Part shown: positions 7,971 to 16,690 of the stretch, one piece after another
How positions within the stretch are numbered: position 1 is the stretch's first letter
Layout: the number at the start of each line of letters is the position of its first letter
Assembly (NCBI GenBank): GCA_004963905.1
Contig: SUGL01000005.1
Location: forward strand, 1-64,000
DNA: 64,000 nucleotides
Direction: 5' to 3'
From: Mesorhizobium sp.
GTDB lineage: Bacteria; Pseudomonadota; Alphaproteobacteria; Rhizobiales; Rhizobiaceae
Translations under genes and position numbers: made by a program
Notes under the pieces: model-generated
Seen by the model: the letters and a program-made list of their open reading frames with translations, nothing else
What the model was told of the DNA's origin: nothing
Database searches by the model: none

Positions 7971-8900
7971 TCACGGAGCATTCGTAACCGAGAGGCCGTT
8001 GCCGCTCCATCGCCGGCTGGTTTGTGGTTTCACGAATAGTGTCGTGACCTCCCGGCGTTCGGCGGCCAACCTCGTCTCCAAGCGTTCGACGCAATCTTCG
8101 ATGTCATCGGCGTTCGCCTCGTCGTGAAACTGTGCGCTGAGCGCGGCTACTATCTGTTCGGGCGCCAGATGAACCGTGATCACGCCGTTGACTCGTTGGA
8201 TGGCTGGATCCTCTCTCGCTATCCTTAAAATTGCGGACTCGATAGCCGGCGCCGCTCGCTCGCCGATCAGCAGTCCCTTGCATTCCCGCGCCAGGAAGGC
8301 CGCCGTCAGCGCGAGCAAGATGCCGATACATATCGATCCGACCCCATCCAGCATCGGCATGTCGAAACGTTCGGCCAATGCGATGCAGACGAAGGCGATG
8401 CCGATGCCCGTCAGCGCGGCGCTGTCCTCCAGCAGAACTGTGAAAGTCGTTGGGTCCTTGCTTCGGCGGATCGCGTCCAGATAGTTGCTTTTTCCCTTGG
8501 ACGATCGGAAGTGCCTGAAGGCGATCTGCCAAGAATAGCCTTCGAATACGCCGGACAGAGCCAGGATGACAAAATTCACGCGAGGATTCTCGATCGATAC
8601 CGGGGTCAGAATGTGAGCTACACCCTCGTAAAAGGAAACGCCTGCACCGAGGGCAAAGACAAGCAATGCGACAACGAAGCTCCAGAAATAGAGCTCGCGC
8701 CCGTACCCGAGAGGATGATTCTCATCCGGTGGTTTCGAGGACCGATTGAGGCCGTACAGGAGCAGTATTTCATTGCACGTGTCGACCAGCGAGTGCACGC
8801 CCTCGCTAAGCATGGCAGAACTGTTGGTGAAAGCGGCCGCGACGAATTTCGATATGGCAATCAGCAGATTGCCTATAAGGGCCGCGTAGATGGTCTTCAT
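7971..8900 (-). CDS. Cation diffusion facilitator family transporter
   Basis: A 309-residue CDF-type metal/proton antiporter in the inner membrane. Family features include YAALIGNLLIAISKFVAAAFTNSSAMLSEGVHSLVDTCNE (first two helices, with acidic and His residues of the transport site), the HPLGYGRELYFWSFVVALLVF helix, the EDSAALTGIGIAF helix, DGVGSICIGILL, and a cytoplasmic C-terminal domain. The open frame begins upstream at ATG 9029, but a stress promoter match at 9037-9013 would place the transcript start downstream of that codon. ATG 8900 matches where CDF homologues start, although it has no clear ribosome site. Substrate metal is not evident. Confidence 0.85.
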   Translation of the reverse strand: MKTIYAALIGNLLIAISKFVAAAFTNSSAMLSEGVHSLVDTCNEILLLYGLNRSSKPPDENHPLGYGRELYFWSFVVALLVFALGAGVSFYEGVAHILTPVSIENPRVNFVILALSGVFEGYSWQIAFRHFRSSKGKSNYLDAIRRSKDPTTFTVLLEDSAALTGIGIAFVCIALAERFDMPMLDGVGSICIGILLALTAAFLARECKGLLIGERAAPAIESAILRIAREDPAIQRVNGVITVHLAPEQIVAALSAQFHDEANADDIEDCVERLETRLAAERREVTTLFVKPQTSRRWSGNGLSVTNAP

Positions 8901-9012
8901 TGACGGACGCGAGATCGAAAAGCGATCCACATCATCGTTGGCTTCGGTCACGCCCGGAATTTCCTCAAACCGCTGGAGAATGTTGCGAACGGCCAAGGCC
9001 GTATCGCGACCA

Positions 9013-9037
9013 AACTTCCGCAAGTTCATGTTGTTCC
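9013..9037 (-). promoter_or_regulatory. Candidate general stress promoter for the CDF transporter
   Basis: On the minus strand: GGAAC (9037-9033), 18-nt spacer, TT (9014-9013). It overlaps the longest possible start codon (9029), which favours a downstream start for the transporter. Confidence 0.45.
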
Positions 9038-9114
9038 GCGTCAGATCGCATTCATCGCGCCGAGGCGGCTGTTATGGACGTGCGACCTCTATCGGAAGCG
9101 GACGCCAAAGCCCG

Positions 9115-10218
9115 CTAGGGGGACGGTTCACGATTTGAACCCTCGGATGTTTCCAACCACCGGAGCACCAGCGCCTCCCACCTGTGGAGCCCTTGCAGGG
9201 GCTTGCCCATCTTTCGCTCGGCCTTGTTGAGTCCATCGGCCAGCCGGCCAGCACACCAGGCTTCGATCACGAGCGGGTGAATGTAGCATTTGCGGCAGAC
9301 CGCGCGGGTGTTGCCGAGCTTTGCGGCGACGACGTCTACCGCTTTGTTCAAAGCCACCGCCGCCTCCCGCTTCGTCTTGGGGAGCTCTGTTTGTGACAGG
9401 ATCTTTGCCGCCCGAACAGTGCCGCCCCAAGTCCGGAAGTGCCTGGAACTGAAGTCAGCTTTGCCGGCTTGGCGAATATAATCATTGACATCGTGTGAGT
9501 GTATCATCTTGCGGGAGCCGTCCACGTCGACGTACTGAAACAGGTGCTGCCCTGGGAGGTCCTGGGCGCCCTTTACGATTTTGGCAATGCGGCGGTCGTG
9601 GATTTTGAGTTTCCATTCCTTGCCGGATTTCCCGCGAAAGGCGAAACGAATCGTTGACCCCTCGACGTTTGCATGACGGTCACGAAGGGTCGTGAGCCCA
9701 AAGCTGTTATTTTCATGGGCGTAGGCTGGATTGCCGACCCTGATGAGCGTCTTGTCAAGAAGCCACACAACAGAGGCTACCACACGCTCCGCTGCCAAAC
9801 CGGTCTTACGCAAATCGGCTTCGACATGCCGCCTGAGGCGAGGCAGTGTATGGGCAAAGGCAGTCAGGCTCGAATATTTTGCCTCGTCGCGAAAGACTGT
9901 CCATCTCTGGTGATACCGGTATTGTTTGCGACCCCGGTCGTCGCGGCCAGTGGCTTGGATGTGACCGTTGGGGTGCGGCGAGATCCACACATCCCTCCAG
10001 GCCGGCGGGATCGCGAGCCGGCCAATCCGGTCGAGAACCTCTGGGTCGGTGATCCTGTCACCCTTCGGGCCAACGTACCGGAAATATTGGCCTCTGCGTC
10101 GGCGCCGGATACCGGGCTCTGAGTCGCTGCAATAGATTAGCGCGGCCGCTTGCGCCGATGTGGTCCCGTCTGGCGCGTTACGGCCGACCGGCGCCTGGGC
10201 GGGTTTCAGTAAAGACAT
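9115..10218 (-). CDS. DNA topoisomerase IB
   Basis: A 367-residue poxvirus-like type IB topoisomerase, an enzyme that relaxes supercoils through a 3'-phosphotyrosyl intermediate. The N-terminal domain has RRRRGQYFRYVGPKG and IPPAWRDVWISPHPNGHIQATG. The catalytic domain shows the Arg in KTLIRVGNPAYAHEN, NSFGLTTLRDRH, the HFRTWGGTVRA segment with catalytic His/Arg, and the active-site Tyr in RKCYIHP. Length and order fit bacterial TopIB. The start at 10218 is preferred over the open-frame extension to 10302 because homologues begin about here and the promoter match lies 77 bases upstream. Bacterial TopIB is commonly found in stress islands. Confidence 0.92.
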   Translation of the reverse strand: MSLLKPAQAPVGRNAPDGTTSAQAAALIYCSDSEPGIRRRRRGQYFRYVGPKGDRITDPEVLDRIGRLAIPPAWRDVWISPHPNGHIQATGRDDRGRKQYRYHQRWTVFRDEAKYSSLTAFAHTLPRLRRHVEADLRKTGLAAERVVASVVWLLDKTLIRVGNPAYAHENNSFGLTTLRDRHANVEGSTIRFAFRGKSGKEWKLKIHDRRIAKIVKGAQDLPGQHLFQYVDVDGSRKMIHSHDVNDYIRQAGKADFSSRHFRTWGGTVRAAKILSQTELPKTKREAAVALNKAVDVVAAKLGNTRAVCRKCYIHPLVIEAWCAGRLADGLNKAERKMGKPLQGLHRWEALVLRWLETSEGSNREPSP

Positions 10219-10294
10219 TGCGCCTGCACTCTTTGGCGACGGGTTCGGGTGATGGGAAGAAGGACAAGATATTCGATCGGCGGCACGGCCTCTT

Positions 10295-10319
10295 AACGCC
10301 ATCTACCAAGTCTTGTTCC
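10295..10319 (-). promoter_or_regulatory. Candidate general stress promoter for topoisomerase IB
   Basis: On the minus strand: GGAAC (10319-10315), 18-nt spacer ending in CG, TT (10296-10295). The -10 reads CGTT, a very good match. Confidence 0.65.
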
Positions 10320-10370
10320 TTATCGGTATTTTGCGCTCCGTCCGCACAAAGGCCGTCAAACAGACATCAT

Positions 10371-10395
10371 GGAACCGAAGCACGCCAGGCGCATT
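10371..10395 (+). promoter_or_regulatory. Candidate general stress promoter for the HWE kinase
   Basis: GGAAC (10371-10375), 18-nt spacer, TT (10394-10395), 47 bases before the kinase start. With the topoisomerase promoter it forms a divergent pair of stress-type promoters 52 bases apart. Confidence 0.55.
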
Positions 10396-10441
10396 TTGGA
10401 TCGTGGCGGCTAACCGGCCATCATTCGCGCGCGAGACATAT

Positions 10442-11812
10442 ATGAACCTCGTTCCCTATGCCGGCGGCTCGACCGATTTGATGCAAGGCTTGCCGGTGCC
10501 TGTCTACACGACCGACCGGAATGGCTACGTCACATTCTTCAACGAAGCGGCTGCCGAACTGTGGGGACGACACCCCATCATTGGCGAGGCTCGGTGGTGC
10601 GGCTCTTGGCGGCTTCGTCATCTCGATGGAAGCAGGATGGCACATCAGGAATGTTCGCTGGCGTTCGCTCTGTTGGAGGGTCGCGATGTCCATGGCGGAG
10701 GCAAGGCCGTTGCCGAACGTCCTGACGGCCAACTCGTTCCCTTCATTGCACATCCGGTCCTGCTGCGTGACGCAGCCGGTAATATCCTTGGCGCTATGAA
10801 CACGTTGCTCGACCTGCGCACGCAGACGCGTGCGGACGAAGCAGACATGCGGCTTGCCGCAATCGTCGAATCCTCGATCGACGCAATCGTGTCGAAGGAC
10901 ATGAATGGAACCATCACCAGTTGGAATGAAGCAGCAGCGAACCTGTTCGGCTATTCGGCCGCTGAGGCGATCGGCCGGCCCGTGATCATGCTCATTCCTC
11001 ATGATCGACTGGATGAAGAAACGATGATCATGAACCGTATTCGGATCGGCGAGCGCGTGCCGGCATATGAGACTATCCGGCTGCGCAAGAACGGGATGCC
11101 GGTTCCGGTCTCGCTCACGGTCTCTCCAATTCGCGACGGCTGTGGAAGGATTGTCGGCGCTTCGAAGATCGCGCGCGACATCAGCCCCAATAAGGAGAGC
11201 GAGCAGCGCATCCGGCTTCTCATGCGAGAAGTCAATCACCGTGTCAAAAATCAATATGCGGTCATTATTTCAATGATACGAGAGATCGGCAAGGTGGCGA
11301 TCACCCCAGCCAGCTTCGTCGACCAGGTTCGCGACCGCATCACGGCACTTGCGGACTCGCATGACCTTCTGGTGGAAGGCGGCTGGCAGGGGGCGGCTAT
11401 TCGGGAACTGATCGAGGCCCAGATCAAGCCATTTGCCGCGCGATCCCGCTTGTCGACTTTTGGTCCCGAAATCCTGCTGGGACCCGGCGCGGTGCAATAT
11501 CTGGGCATTGCATTTCATGAGCTAGCCACCAATGCCGCCAAATATGGCGCATTGTCCCGGCAGGACGGGCGGATCGAGATTCAGTGGGAAGTGGCGAAAA
11601 TTGCCGAGGGCGCGGACACATTTCGACTGGTGTGGCGGGAATCCGGGGGACCAGCGACAAAACACGGCGATCGCCAGGGCTTCGGCACGCTTGTCCTCAA
11701 GCGCGTTGCACCTGCGGCCATGGGCGGCACAAGTCAGCTCGAATTCACCAAGGCAGGACTCGTCTGGACGCTGACAGCGCCCCTCCAATCGGTGCAAAGC
11801 GCATCGGAATGA
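10442..11812 (+). CDS. PAS domain-containing HWE-family sensor histidine kinase
   Basis: A 456-residue soluble sensor kinase. Two PAS domains are visible: residues about 10-130 (LPVPVYTTDRNGYVTFFNEAAAELWG) and about 135-255 (IVESSIDAIVSKDMNGTITSWNEAAANLFGYSAAEAIG). The kinase core then carries the phospho-acceptor His in EVNHRVKNQ, the N-box HELATNAAKYGALS and the W-x-E motif VWRESGGP that names the HWE family. No membrane segment is present, so it should sense an internal signal. The start ATG 10442 is chosen over 10313 because the upstream part would overlap the promoter. HWE/HisKA2 kinases are the usual phosphodonors of PhyR in the general stress pathway; that link is inferred here. Confidence 0.88.
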   Translation: MNLVPYAGGSTDLMQGLPVPVYTTDRNGYVTFFNEAAAELWGRHPIIGEARWCGSWRLRHLDGSRMAHQECSLAFALLEGRDVHGGGKAVAERPDGQLVPFIAHPVLLRDAAGNILGAMNTLLDLRTQTRADEADMRLAAIVESSIDAIVSKDMNGTITSWNEAAANLFGYSAAEAIGRPVIMLIPHDRLDEETMIMNRIRIGERVPAYETIRLRKNGMPVPVSLTVSPIRDGCGRIVGASKIARDISPNKESEQRIRLLMREVNHRVKNQYAVIISMIREIGKVAITPASFVDQVRDRITALADSHDLLVEGGWQGAAIRELIEAQIKPFAARSRLSTFGPEILLGPGAVQYLGIAFHELATNAAKYGALSRQDGRIEIQWEVAKIAEGADTFRLVWRESGGPATKHGDRQGFGTLVLKRVAPAAMGGTSQLEFTKAGLVWTLTAPLQSVQSASE

Positions 11813-12111
11813 AGCAGCCGGTATTGTGCATTCTTCAAGGCGCTGCGCGAAATTGGTGAAGCCTGTGAGAAGCGCCTATTTGCCAAGATCCTTCCTCTGA
11901 TTTCCGTTAGGCATCCCGAAGATCCTCGCGCGCCTCGTGGCCAACGGCGGCTCCTTCGACTACCCGGCTGCACGGCTGCGGCAGAATGTTTCGGCTGCGA
12001 GGCATTCCTCAAGCGACGATCTGGCCGGCCCACCCGCGCGATCGTCGTTCGCCCGCGGCGCGCCGGTCAGGGCCGCGTGACCGCAACCGATCGACGGGGC
12101 TATTGCCGCCG

Positions 12112-13032
12112 TTAGGCCACCTCGAGAACAAGCTTGCCGCGGATGTGGCCCTCTTCCAAGACGCGCTCGGCTTCGGCCGCCTGGCGCAATGGGAAAACTT
12201 TTCCCACCTCGACGCGGACAGCGCCTGCGTCGATCAGCAGTCCGATCTCGGCAAGCTGACTGCCGTCCGGTTTGGTCATGTAATGGATCACGCGAGCCTT
12301 GCGCTCGGCGGCTTTTTCCTCGGAGGGTTGCTGAAGCGTCGAGACGATGATCCCGCCCTCCTTGAGAACCGACCAGGAGCGCTCCTGTGTTTCGCCGGCG
12401 ACGAGATCATAGACAAGATCTACATCTCGCACTGCGTCCTCGAACCGCTGGTTTTTGTAGTCAATCGCCTCGTCGGCCCCGAGGCTCCGCACGAAATCGA
12501 CGTCGCGTCCGGAGCATGTCGCGTAGACCGTGGCGCCGTTCGCCTTGGCCAACTGAACTGCAAAATGACCGACGCCGCCGGCAGCGCCGTGGATAAGGAT
12601 TCGCTGACCTGCGCTCAAACCACCATGGTCGAATATGCCCTGCCAGGCGGTCAGCGCTGCAAGCGGAACGGCTGCCGCATGCAGATGATCGAGGCATTCC
12701 GGCTTGGCGGCGCAATCCTGAGCTTTGGCCGCCACGAATTCGGCATAGCCGCCGCGGTCCGGCGTCAAGAGTGCATAGACTGCATCGCCCGGCTTGAAAG
12801 CGTCGACCCCCTTCCCGCAACGTTCGACCACGCCGGAGAAATCGCGCCCGAGCGTCAGTGGCAGGCTAGATTCCGCGACGTAGCCGCCGTTGCGAATCTT
12901 GTAGTCGACGGGATTGACGCTCGCGGCATGGACGCCGACCAAGATCTCTCCGTGCTGTGGCTCAGGCGTCGGCTCTGTCTCCAGCGTCAACACCTCAGGG
13001 CCGCCAAATGCGTGGATACGAACGCTTTGCAT
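12112..13032 (-). CDS. NADP-dependent medium-chain oxidoreductase (quinone reductase-like)
   Basis: A 306-residue zinc-independent MDR enzyme. The GroES-like N-terminal domain (ILVGVHAASVNPVDYKIRNG, LTLGRDFSGVVERCGKGVDAFKPGDAVY) lacks the zinc ligands of alcohol dehydrogenases. The Rossmann domain has ILIHGAAGGVGHFAVQLAKANGATVYAT. This is the family of quinone oxidoreductases that reduce quinones or enones with NADPH, often for detoxification. ATG 13032 is the first start and family N-termini begin this way (MQSVRIHAFGGPEVL). It diverges from the NAD(P)-binding gene at 13188, and a stress-type promoter match sits 50 bases upstream. Confidence 0.88.
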   Translation of the reverse strand: MQSVRIHAFGGPEVLTLETEPTPEPQHGEILVGVHAASVNPVDYKIRNGGYVAESSLPLTLGRDFSGVVERCGKGVDAFKPGDAVYALLTPDRGGYAEFVAAKAQDCAAKPECLDHLHAAAVPLAALTAWQGIFDHGGLSAGQRILIHGAAGGVGHFAVQLAKANGATVYATCSGRDVDFVRSLGADEAIDYKNQRFEDAVRDVDLVYDLVAGETQERSWSVLKEGGIIVSTLQQPSEEKAAERKARVIHYMTKPDGSQLAEIGLLIDAGAVRVEVGKVFPLRQAAEAERVLEEGHIRGKLVLEVA

Positions 13033-13081
13033 TCCAGCACTCCTGTCGTTTCATTGCTCTCGCCGCCGAATTTGATCGCCT

Positions 13082-13106
13082 AACCGCCGATGCCAGAATT
13101 GGTTCC
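13082..13106 (-). promoter_or_regulatory. Candidate general stress promoter for the MDR oxidoreductase
   Basis: On the minus strand: GGAAC (13106-13102), 18-nt spacer ending in GG, TT (13083-13082). Confidence 0.55.
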
Positions 13107-13187
13107 GGCCGGAGCAGCCAAAGCCCGTCTCAAAGACAGATGAGAACTTTGTGGCTTCCCGTTCGTTGGAACCGTGAAAGGCGACGG

Positions 13188-14126
13188 ATGGCAACCCGAA
13201 CAGATCGAGCTCACGCAAACGAGGCACGGACCGTTACGGTGTTCGGCGGAACGGGCTTCCTGGGGCGTCGGATTGTCAAGTGTGTCGCGCAAAACGGGTT
13301 TGCAGTCCGCGCCGTGTCGCGCCATCCAAATCGCGTCCGGCCCCAGGGTGGCAACAAAGGGATAGAGCCAGTCGAGGCCGATATTCTGGACGCATCCTCC
13401 GTCGCTTCGGCGATCACCGGTTCATATGCAGTGGTCAACGCGGTCAGTCTCTATGTCGAACGCGAGCACCAGACATTCGAGCGCACACATGTGGGAGCAG
13501 CGGCAGACCTCGCTGCCGCCGCGCTGGCCTGCAACGCCGATCGATTGATCCATATTTCAGGGATCGGCTCCGATCCTCGATCGCATTCGAAGTACGTCAG
13601 CGCCCGCGGGCGTGGGGAGGCTGCCGTTGCGAGCGCCTTTTCCGGTGCGCTCATCGTCCGTCCAGCAATCATGACAGGTCCCGACGATGCCTTCCTTACG
13701 ACGATCATTCGTCTGATCCGCGGTCTGCCGCTTTACCCGCTGTTCGGGCGCGGCCAAACGCGGCTCCAGCCGGTCTATGTCGAAGACGTTGCCGAGGCGG
13801 TGGCGCGGCTGATCGAGGAACCAGGACGAAAGGGACCCTTAGAGTTGGAGTTCGGCGGCCCCCGCATCTACACCTATGAAGGACTCGTTCGGCAGATCGG
13901 CCTGGAAGTCGGCAAATCCATAAGGGCAGTGCCCGTTCCTTTCTCGGCATGGAAAGTTGGGGCGTCCATCGCGGAATTCCTTCCCGCTCCGCCTATCACC
14001 CGCAATCAGGTCGAGCTCATATCCGAGGACAATGTTGCGGCTAACGGCCTGACGTGTTTCGACGAACTGGGAATTCGGCCGCGAAGCGTCGAGGAGGTGG
14101 TCCGGTTGATCGAGCAAGGCTCCTGA
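13188..14126 (+). CDS. NAD(P)-binding protein, complex I NDUFA9-like (atypical SDR)
   Basis: A 312-residue atypical short-chain dehydrogenase. The dinucleotide-binding motif is VTVFGGTGFLGRRIV; the middle has GSYAVVNAVSLYVEREHQTFERTHVGAA, then LIHISGIGSDP, and the C-terminal part LQPVYVEDVAEAVARLIEEP. The pattern agrees with the NDUFA9/complex I subunit-like and epimerase-like family, in which the active-site Tyr-Lys pair is often poor. ATG 13188 has AAAGG at moderate distance. A GGAAC string at 13168 cannot be its promoter because the spacer would run into the start codon. The substrate is unknown; a role in quinone or redox stress is possible given the divergent quinone reductase-like gene. 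Confidence 0.82.
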   Translation: MATRTDRAHANEARTVTVFGGTGFLGRRIVKCVAQNGFAVRAVSRHPNRVRPQGGNKGIEPVEADILDASSVASAITGSYAVVNAVSLYVEREHQTFERTHVGAAADLAAAALACNADRLIHISGIGSDPRSHSKYVSARGRGEAAVASAFSGALIVRPAIMTGPDDAFLTTIIRLIRGLPLYPLFGRGQTRLQPVYVEDVAEAVARLIEEPGRKGPLELEFGGPRIYTYEGLVRQIGLEVGKSIRAVPVPFSAWKVGASIAEFLPAPPITRNQVELISEDNVAANGLTCFDELGIRPRSVEEVVRLIEQGS

Positions 14127-14168
14127 GGAACCACTCAGCCATCGCTGACCATCGCCGTTCCTGCCTCT

Positions 14169-15662
14169 TCAAAGGTCAACCGGGTGGAGCGGCGTCCTGG
14201 CGGGGCCGTGGACGACCGATCCGTCTGCGGCGAATATCGAGCCATGGCATGGACAATCCCACGTTCGATCGGCATTGTTCCAGCTCACCGTGCAGCCTTT
14301 GTGTGTACAGACTGCAGAGACTGTATGCAGCTGGCCGGATATGTCGCGCCAGACGGCTATCTTTTCTTCGGCCCTCACGACGACACCGCCGTCTCCTGGC
14401 GCGATGTCATCGACGCTTTCGACCATCGAACGGCTTTCCCCATTGATGTGGAACTTCTCGTCGTAGGGCCGCGCCGGATCGTAGAGCTTCTCCCAAGAGG
14501 GCGGGCGGCCCAATATCCTATCGGCAATCAGCATTCCGGCGGCTGTCCCGTTGCTGATGCCCCAGGCGTTGAAGCCAGTCGCGACATAAAAACCTGGCGA
14601 CTTGTCGGGCTCTGCCAGGCCGGCATACGGCACCCGATCCGGTGTGTCATAATCTTCATTGCACCAGCGCCAGGCGAGATCGCCCAGCGGAAGGTTGGCG
14701 CGCGCCCAGCTCTCCAGCTCTAAGAACCGGCCTGCTACGTCCGTTTCCTGACCCGTGTTGAATTTTGGGCCTAGGACCAAAAGCAGCGGCCCTTTGTCGT
14801 CGCGGCCTGTCCGGATCGATCGGGTCGGGTCGTCGACGCCGAGAAAGAAGCCCTCGAACTGCGTGGAATCCGAAAGGCGGAACGCCATAGCGGTGTGGCT
14901 TCGTGGCTGGGTCCGGTTTGCCATCCCAATCGGGCTCTTGATCGTCATGTTCGTGGCCACGACGACGTTCTCGGCATCGGTTTTCCCTGCGTCCGTCAAG
15001 ACGCGCCATCGGTTTCCTTCATCGATCGACACCACGCGGCTCATCTCGAAAATGCGGCCGCCCAATTTCTCCACGGCCCTGGCAAGGCCGACCGCGTACT
15101 GCACTGGATTGAATTGCGCCTGGTCGGGGAAGCGCAACGCACCGGCCGTATCGAAAGGAAGAGGCGCGCGGTCGACCACTTCGGCCTCAAGGCCTACTTG
15201 CCGGGCCGCATTTGCCTCGGCCGCGATTTCTCCGTAGCGCGCGGCGTTGGTGGTGTAGGCATAGGCCGGTTTGATCTCGAGGTCGCATTCGATCCCGTGC
15301 GCGATTGCCCAGTCGAGGATGCGGTCAAGGCCGGCGCGATTTGCATCAGCATAGCTTTGTGCGGCGAGCCGGCCGAGATTGCGAATAAGATAGTGATAGA
15401 TCAGGCCATGCTGGGTCGTGATCTTGGCCGTCGAGCGACCGGTCACCTGGCGGCCCACACGCAGCGCCTCAAGAACAATGACGGAGCGGCCGGCTTCGCA
15501 GAGCCGCAGCGCGGCGGTCAAGCCGACAATCCCCGCCCCTACAATGACGGTCTCGGCCTTGTGGGTACCCGCAAGAGACAAATAGCGGGTATGCTCCGCC
15601 GCCGCCGTCCAGCAGCTGGCATTCTTGCCATCAAGCGATGCGGTTTTGGTCACGATTGTCAT
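14169..15662 (-). CDS. FAD-dependent oxidoreductase with C-terminal Rieske domain
   Basis: A 497-residue two-domain enzyme. Residues about 40-390 are a DAO-type FAD domain with ETVIVGAGIVGLTAALRLCEAG, STAKITTQHG, and a C-terminal GFYVATGFNAWGISNGTAAG. Residues about 410-497 are a Rieske 2Fe-2S domain with both ligand pairs intact, CTHKGC and CPCHGS. This fusion is a known group of bacterial FAD oxidoreductases; the Rieske cluster probably passes electrons to or from the flavin. The physiological substrate is unclear. The start ATG 15662 is chosen because homologues begin near TASLDGKNASCW; the frame is open to 15731. It converges with the gene ending at 14126, leaving 42 bases. Confidence 0.85.
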   Translation of the reverse strand: MTIVTKTASLDGKNASCWTAAAEHTRYLSLAGTHKAETVIVGAGIVGLTAALRLCEAGRSVIVLEALRVGRQVTGRSTAKITTQHGLIYHYLIRNLGRLAAQSYADANRAGLDRILDWAIAHGIECDLEIKPAYAYTTNAARYGEIAAEANAARQVGLEAEVVDRAPLPFDTAGALRFPDQAQFNPVQYAVGLARAVEKLGGRIFEMSRVVSIDEGNRWRVLTDAGKTDAENVVVATNMTIKSPIGMANRTQPRSHTAMAFRLSDSTQFEGFFLGVDDPTRSIRTGRDDKGPLLLVLGPKFNTGQETDVAGRFLELESWARANLPLGDLAWRWCNEDYDTPDRVPYAGLAEPDKSPGFYVATGFNAWGISNGTAAGMLIADRILGRPPSWEKLYDPARPYDEKFHINGESRSMVESVDDIAPGDGGVVVRAEEKIAVWRDISGQLHTVSAVCTHKGCTVSWNNADRTWDCPCHGSIFAADGSVVHGPARTPLHPVDL

Positions 15663-15793
15663 TCCATTCGCCTGACATGTTGATGCCACGACCTTTGTTC
15701 GAGCCCGCTCAATCTTCGCGGACAGTGTCATCGATCCCGGCGGCGCCGGCTCATCGGGTCGGTCCCATGTTCAGGTGCCAGCTGGGCGTCCAA

Positions 15794-15994
15794 TCATTTC
15801 CTCGTCGCGTCTCGGTCAGTCTTCAATTTGGCCGCCTTCCGCTCAAGAGTTTCTTCGTCATTGCTATGCCGCGCTACCAACTCCCGTGCTTGCTCGACGC
15901 TGAGGCCATATTGGCCGGCAAGCGCCCGCGCCCGGAATTTCTGGGAGGCGGCGACCGATGCGCTGCCGGCGTCTGCCTTCTTGTCCACTGCCAT
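15794..15994 (-). CDS. DUF3606-like small protein
   Basis: A 66-residue basic protein: MAVDKKADAGSASVAASQKF, then ARALAGQYGLSVEQARELVARHSNDEETLERKAAKLK. The second half resembles the DUF3606 pattern, a short helix-turn-helix-like segment with GLS..QA..L and a distal hydrophobic repeat, common in rhizobial small stress proteins. The assignment is tentative because the family is very short. AAAGG lies upstream of ATG 15994 and a stress-type promoter match is 21 bases upstream. Function is unknown. Confidence 0.6.
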   Translation of the reverse strand: MAVDKKADAGSASVAASQKFRARALAGQYGLSVEQARELVARHSNDEETLERKAAKLKTDRDATRK

Positions 15995-16014
15995 GTCATT
16001 CGCCTTTGGAACAC

Positions 16015-16039
16015 AACAGTTTCACAAAGCCACCGTTCC
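16015..16039 (-). promoter_or_regulatory. Candidate general stress promoter
   Basis: On the minus strand: GGAAC (16039-16035), 18-nt spacer, TT (16016-16015), reading toward the small protein starting at 15994. Confidence 0.5.
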
Positions 16040-16207
16040 ATTTCACCGACGGCGATCCCGAGCTGGCACCGCCGTCCGAGCGATCTCCGGATTCGGAATG
16101 CATCGGCTCGGCTGAAAAGCTCCAGACTGCGAGCCGAGCCCAGTTGATACGAAGCGCGCCTGTCGCAACGTCCGGACGATGGCCCCGATCACCCAGGCTC
16201 AGCAAAC

Positions 16208-16232
16208 GGAACATTGGCACATCGCAGCCGTT
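16208..16232 (+). promoter_or_regulatory. Candidate general stress promoter for the DUF768 gene
   Basis: GGAAC (16208-16212), 18-nt spacer ending in CG, TT (16231-16232), giving a CGTT -10 element 22 bases before the start codon. Confidence 0.6.
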
Positions 16233-16253
16233 CTCAGCTCGAAAGAGGCGCCC

Positions 16254-16577
16254 ATGAGTGCAACCAGGGAGTTCTTTCGGAGCTGGATCGAGGAGAACGT
16301 CGGGAATGAGCCTGCCGACACGCAAATCAGCGTGCCGGTACTGGCGCAGCAGTTCGAGCAGGACGCCGACGCGGCGGGTTACGGGCTCGAGGTTCGCGAG
16401 GAGGAAATCGGCAACATCGAAGACGCTATCACGCGGGCACTCAACAAGACGGGCGAAGGGGCGGACCAAGCAGAACCAAACCCTCGGCAAGACGATTCAC
16501 TCACCCCTGTTGTTGAAGCACTGGAAGATTGTGAGCCGAAACCCGCGCAGCCCCCAGGTCACGACGATCGGGCCTGA
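16254..16577 (+). CDS. DUF768 domain-containing protein
   Basis: A 107-residue protein starting MSATREFFRSWIEENVGNEPAD, the typical beginning of DUF768 proteins. It continues through SVPVLAQQFEQDADAAGYGLEVREEEIGNIEDAITRALN and ends in a polar, acidic tail. DUF768 is a small family of unknown function that is strongly enriched in Mesorhizobium, so it also bears on the likely host. AGAGG just upstream of ATG 16254 supports this start over an upstream one at 16179, which would precede the promoter. It probably belongs to the general stress set. Confidence 0.75.
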   Translation: MSATREFFRSWIEENVGNEPADTQISVPVLAQQFEQDADAAGYGLEVREEEIGNIEDAITRALNKTGEGADQAEPNPRQDDSLTPVVEALEDCEPKPAQPPGHDDRA

Positions 16578-16599
16578 CCAGCCGCGCCGTCGTAGCGCC

Positions 16600-16624
16600 G
16601 GAACAAACGGCCTGCCCGGCTGTT
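16600..16624 (+). promoter_or_regulatory. Candidate general stress promoter
   Basis: GGAAC (16600-16604), 18-nt spacer, TT (16623-16624), 66 bases before the small gene at 16691. Confidence 0.5.
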
Positions 16625-16690
16625 AGCTCTCAAGATCGGCACCCGACCGGCCGACCGAGCAAGGCCGGACTTGATAGAGAATCCAAGCCA

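Noticed and set aside
13168..13190. GGAAC upstream of the gene at 13188 as a stress promoter
   Set aside because: The spacer and -10 would fall inside the start codon region, so it cannot drive that start.
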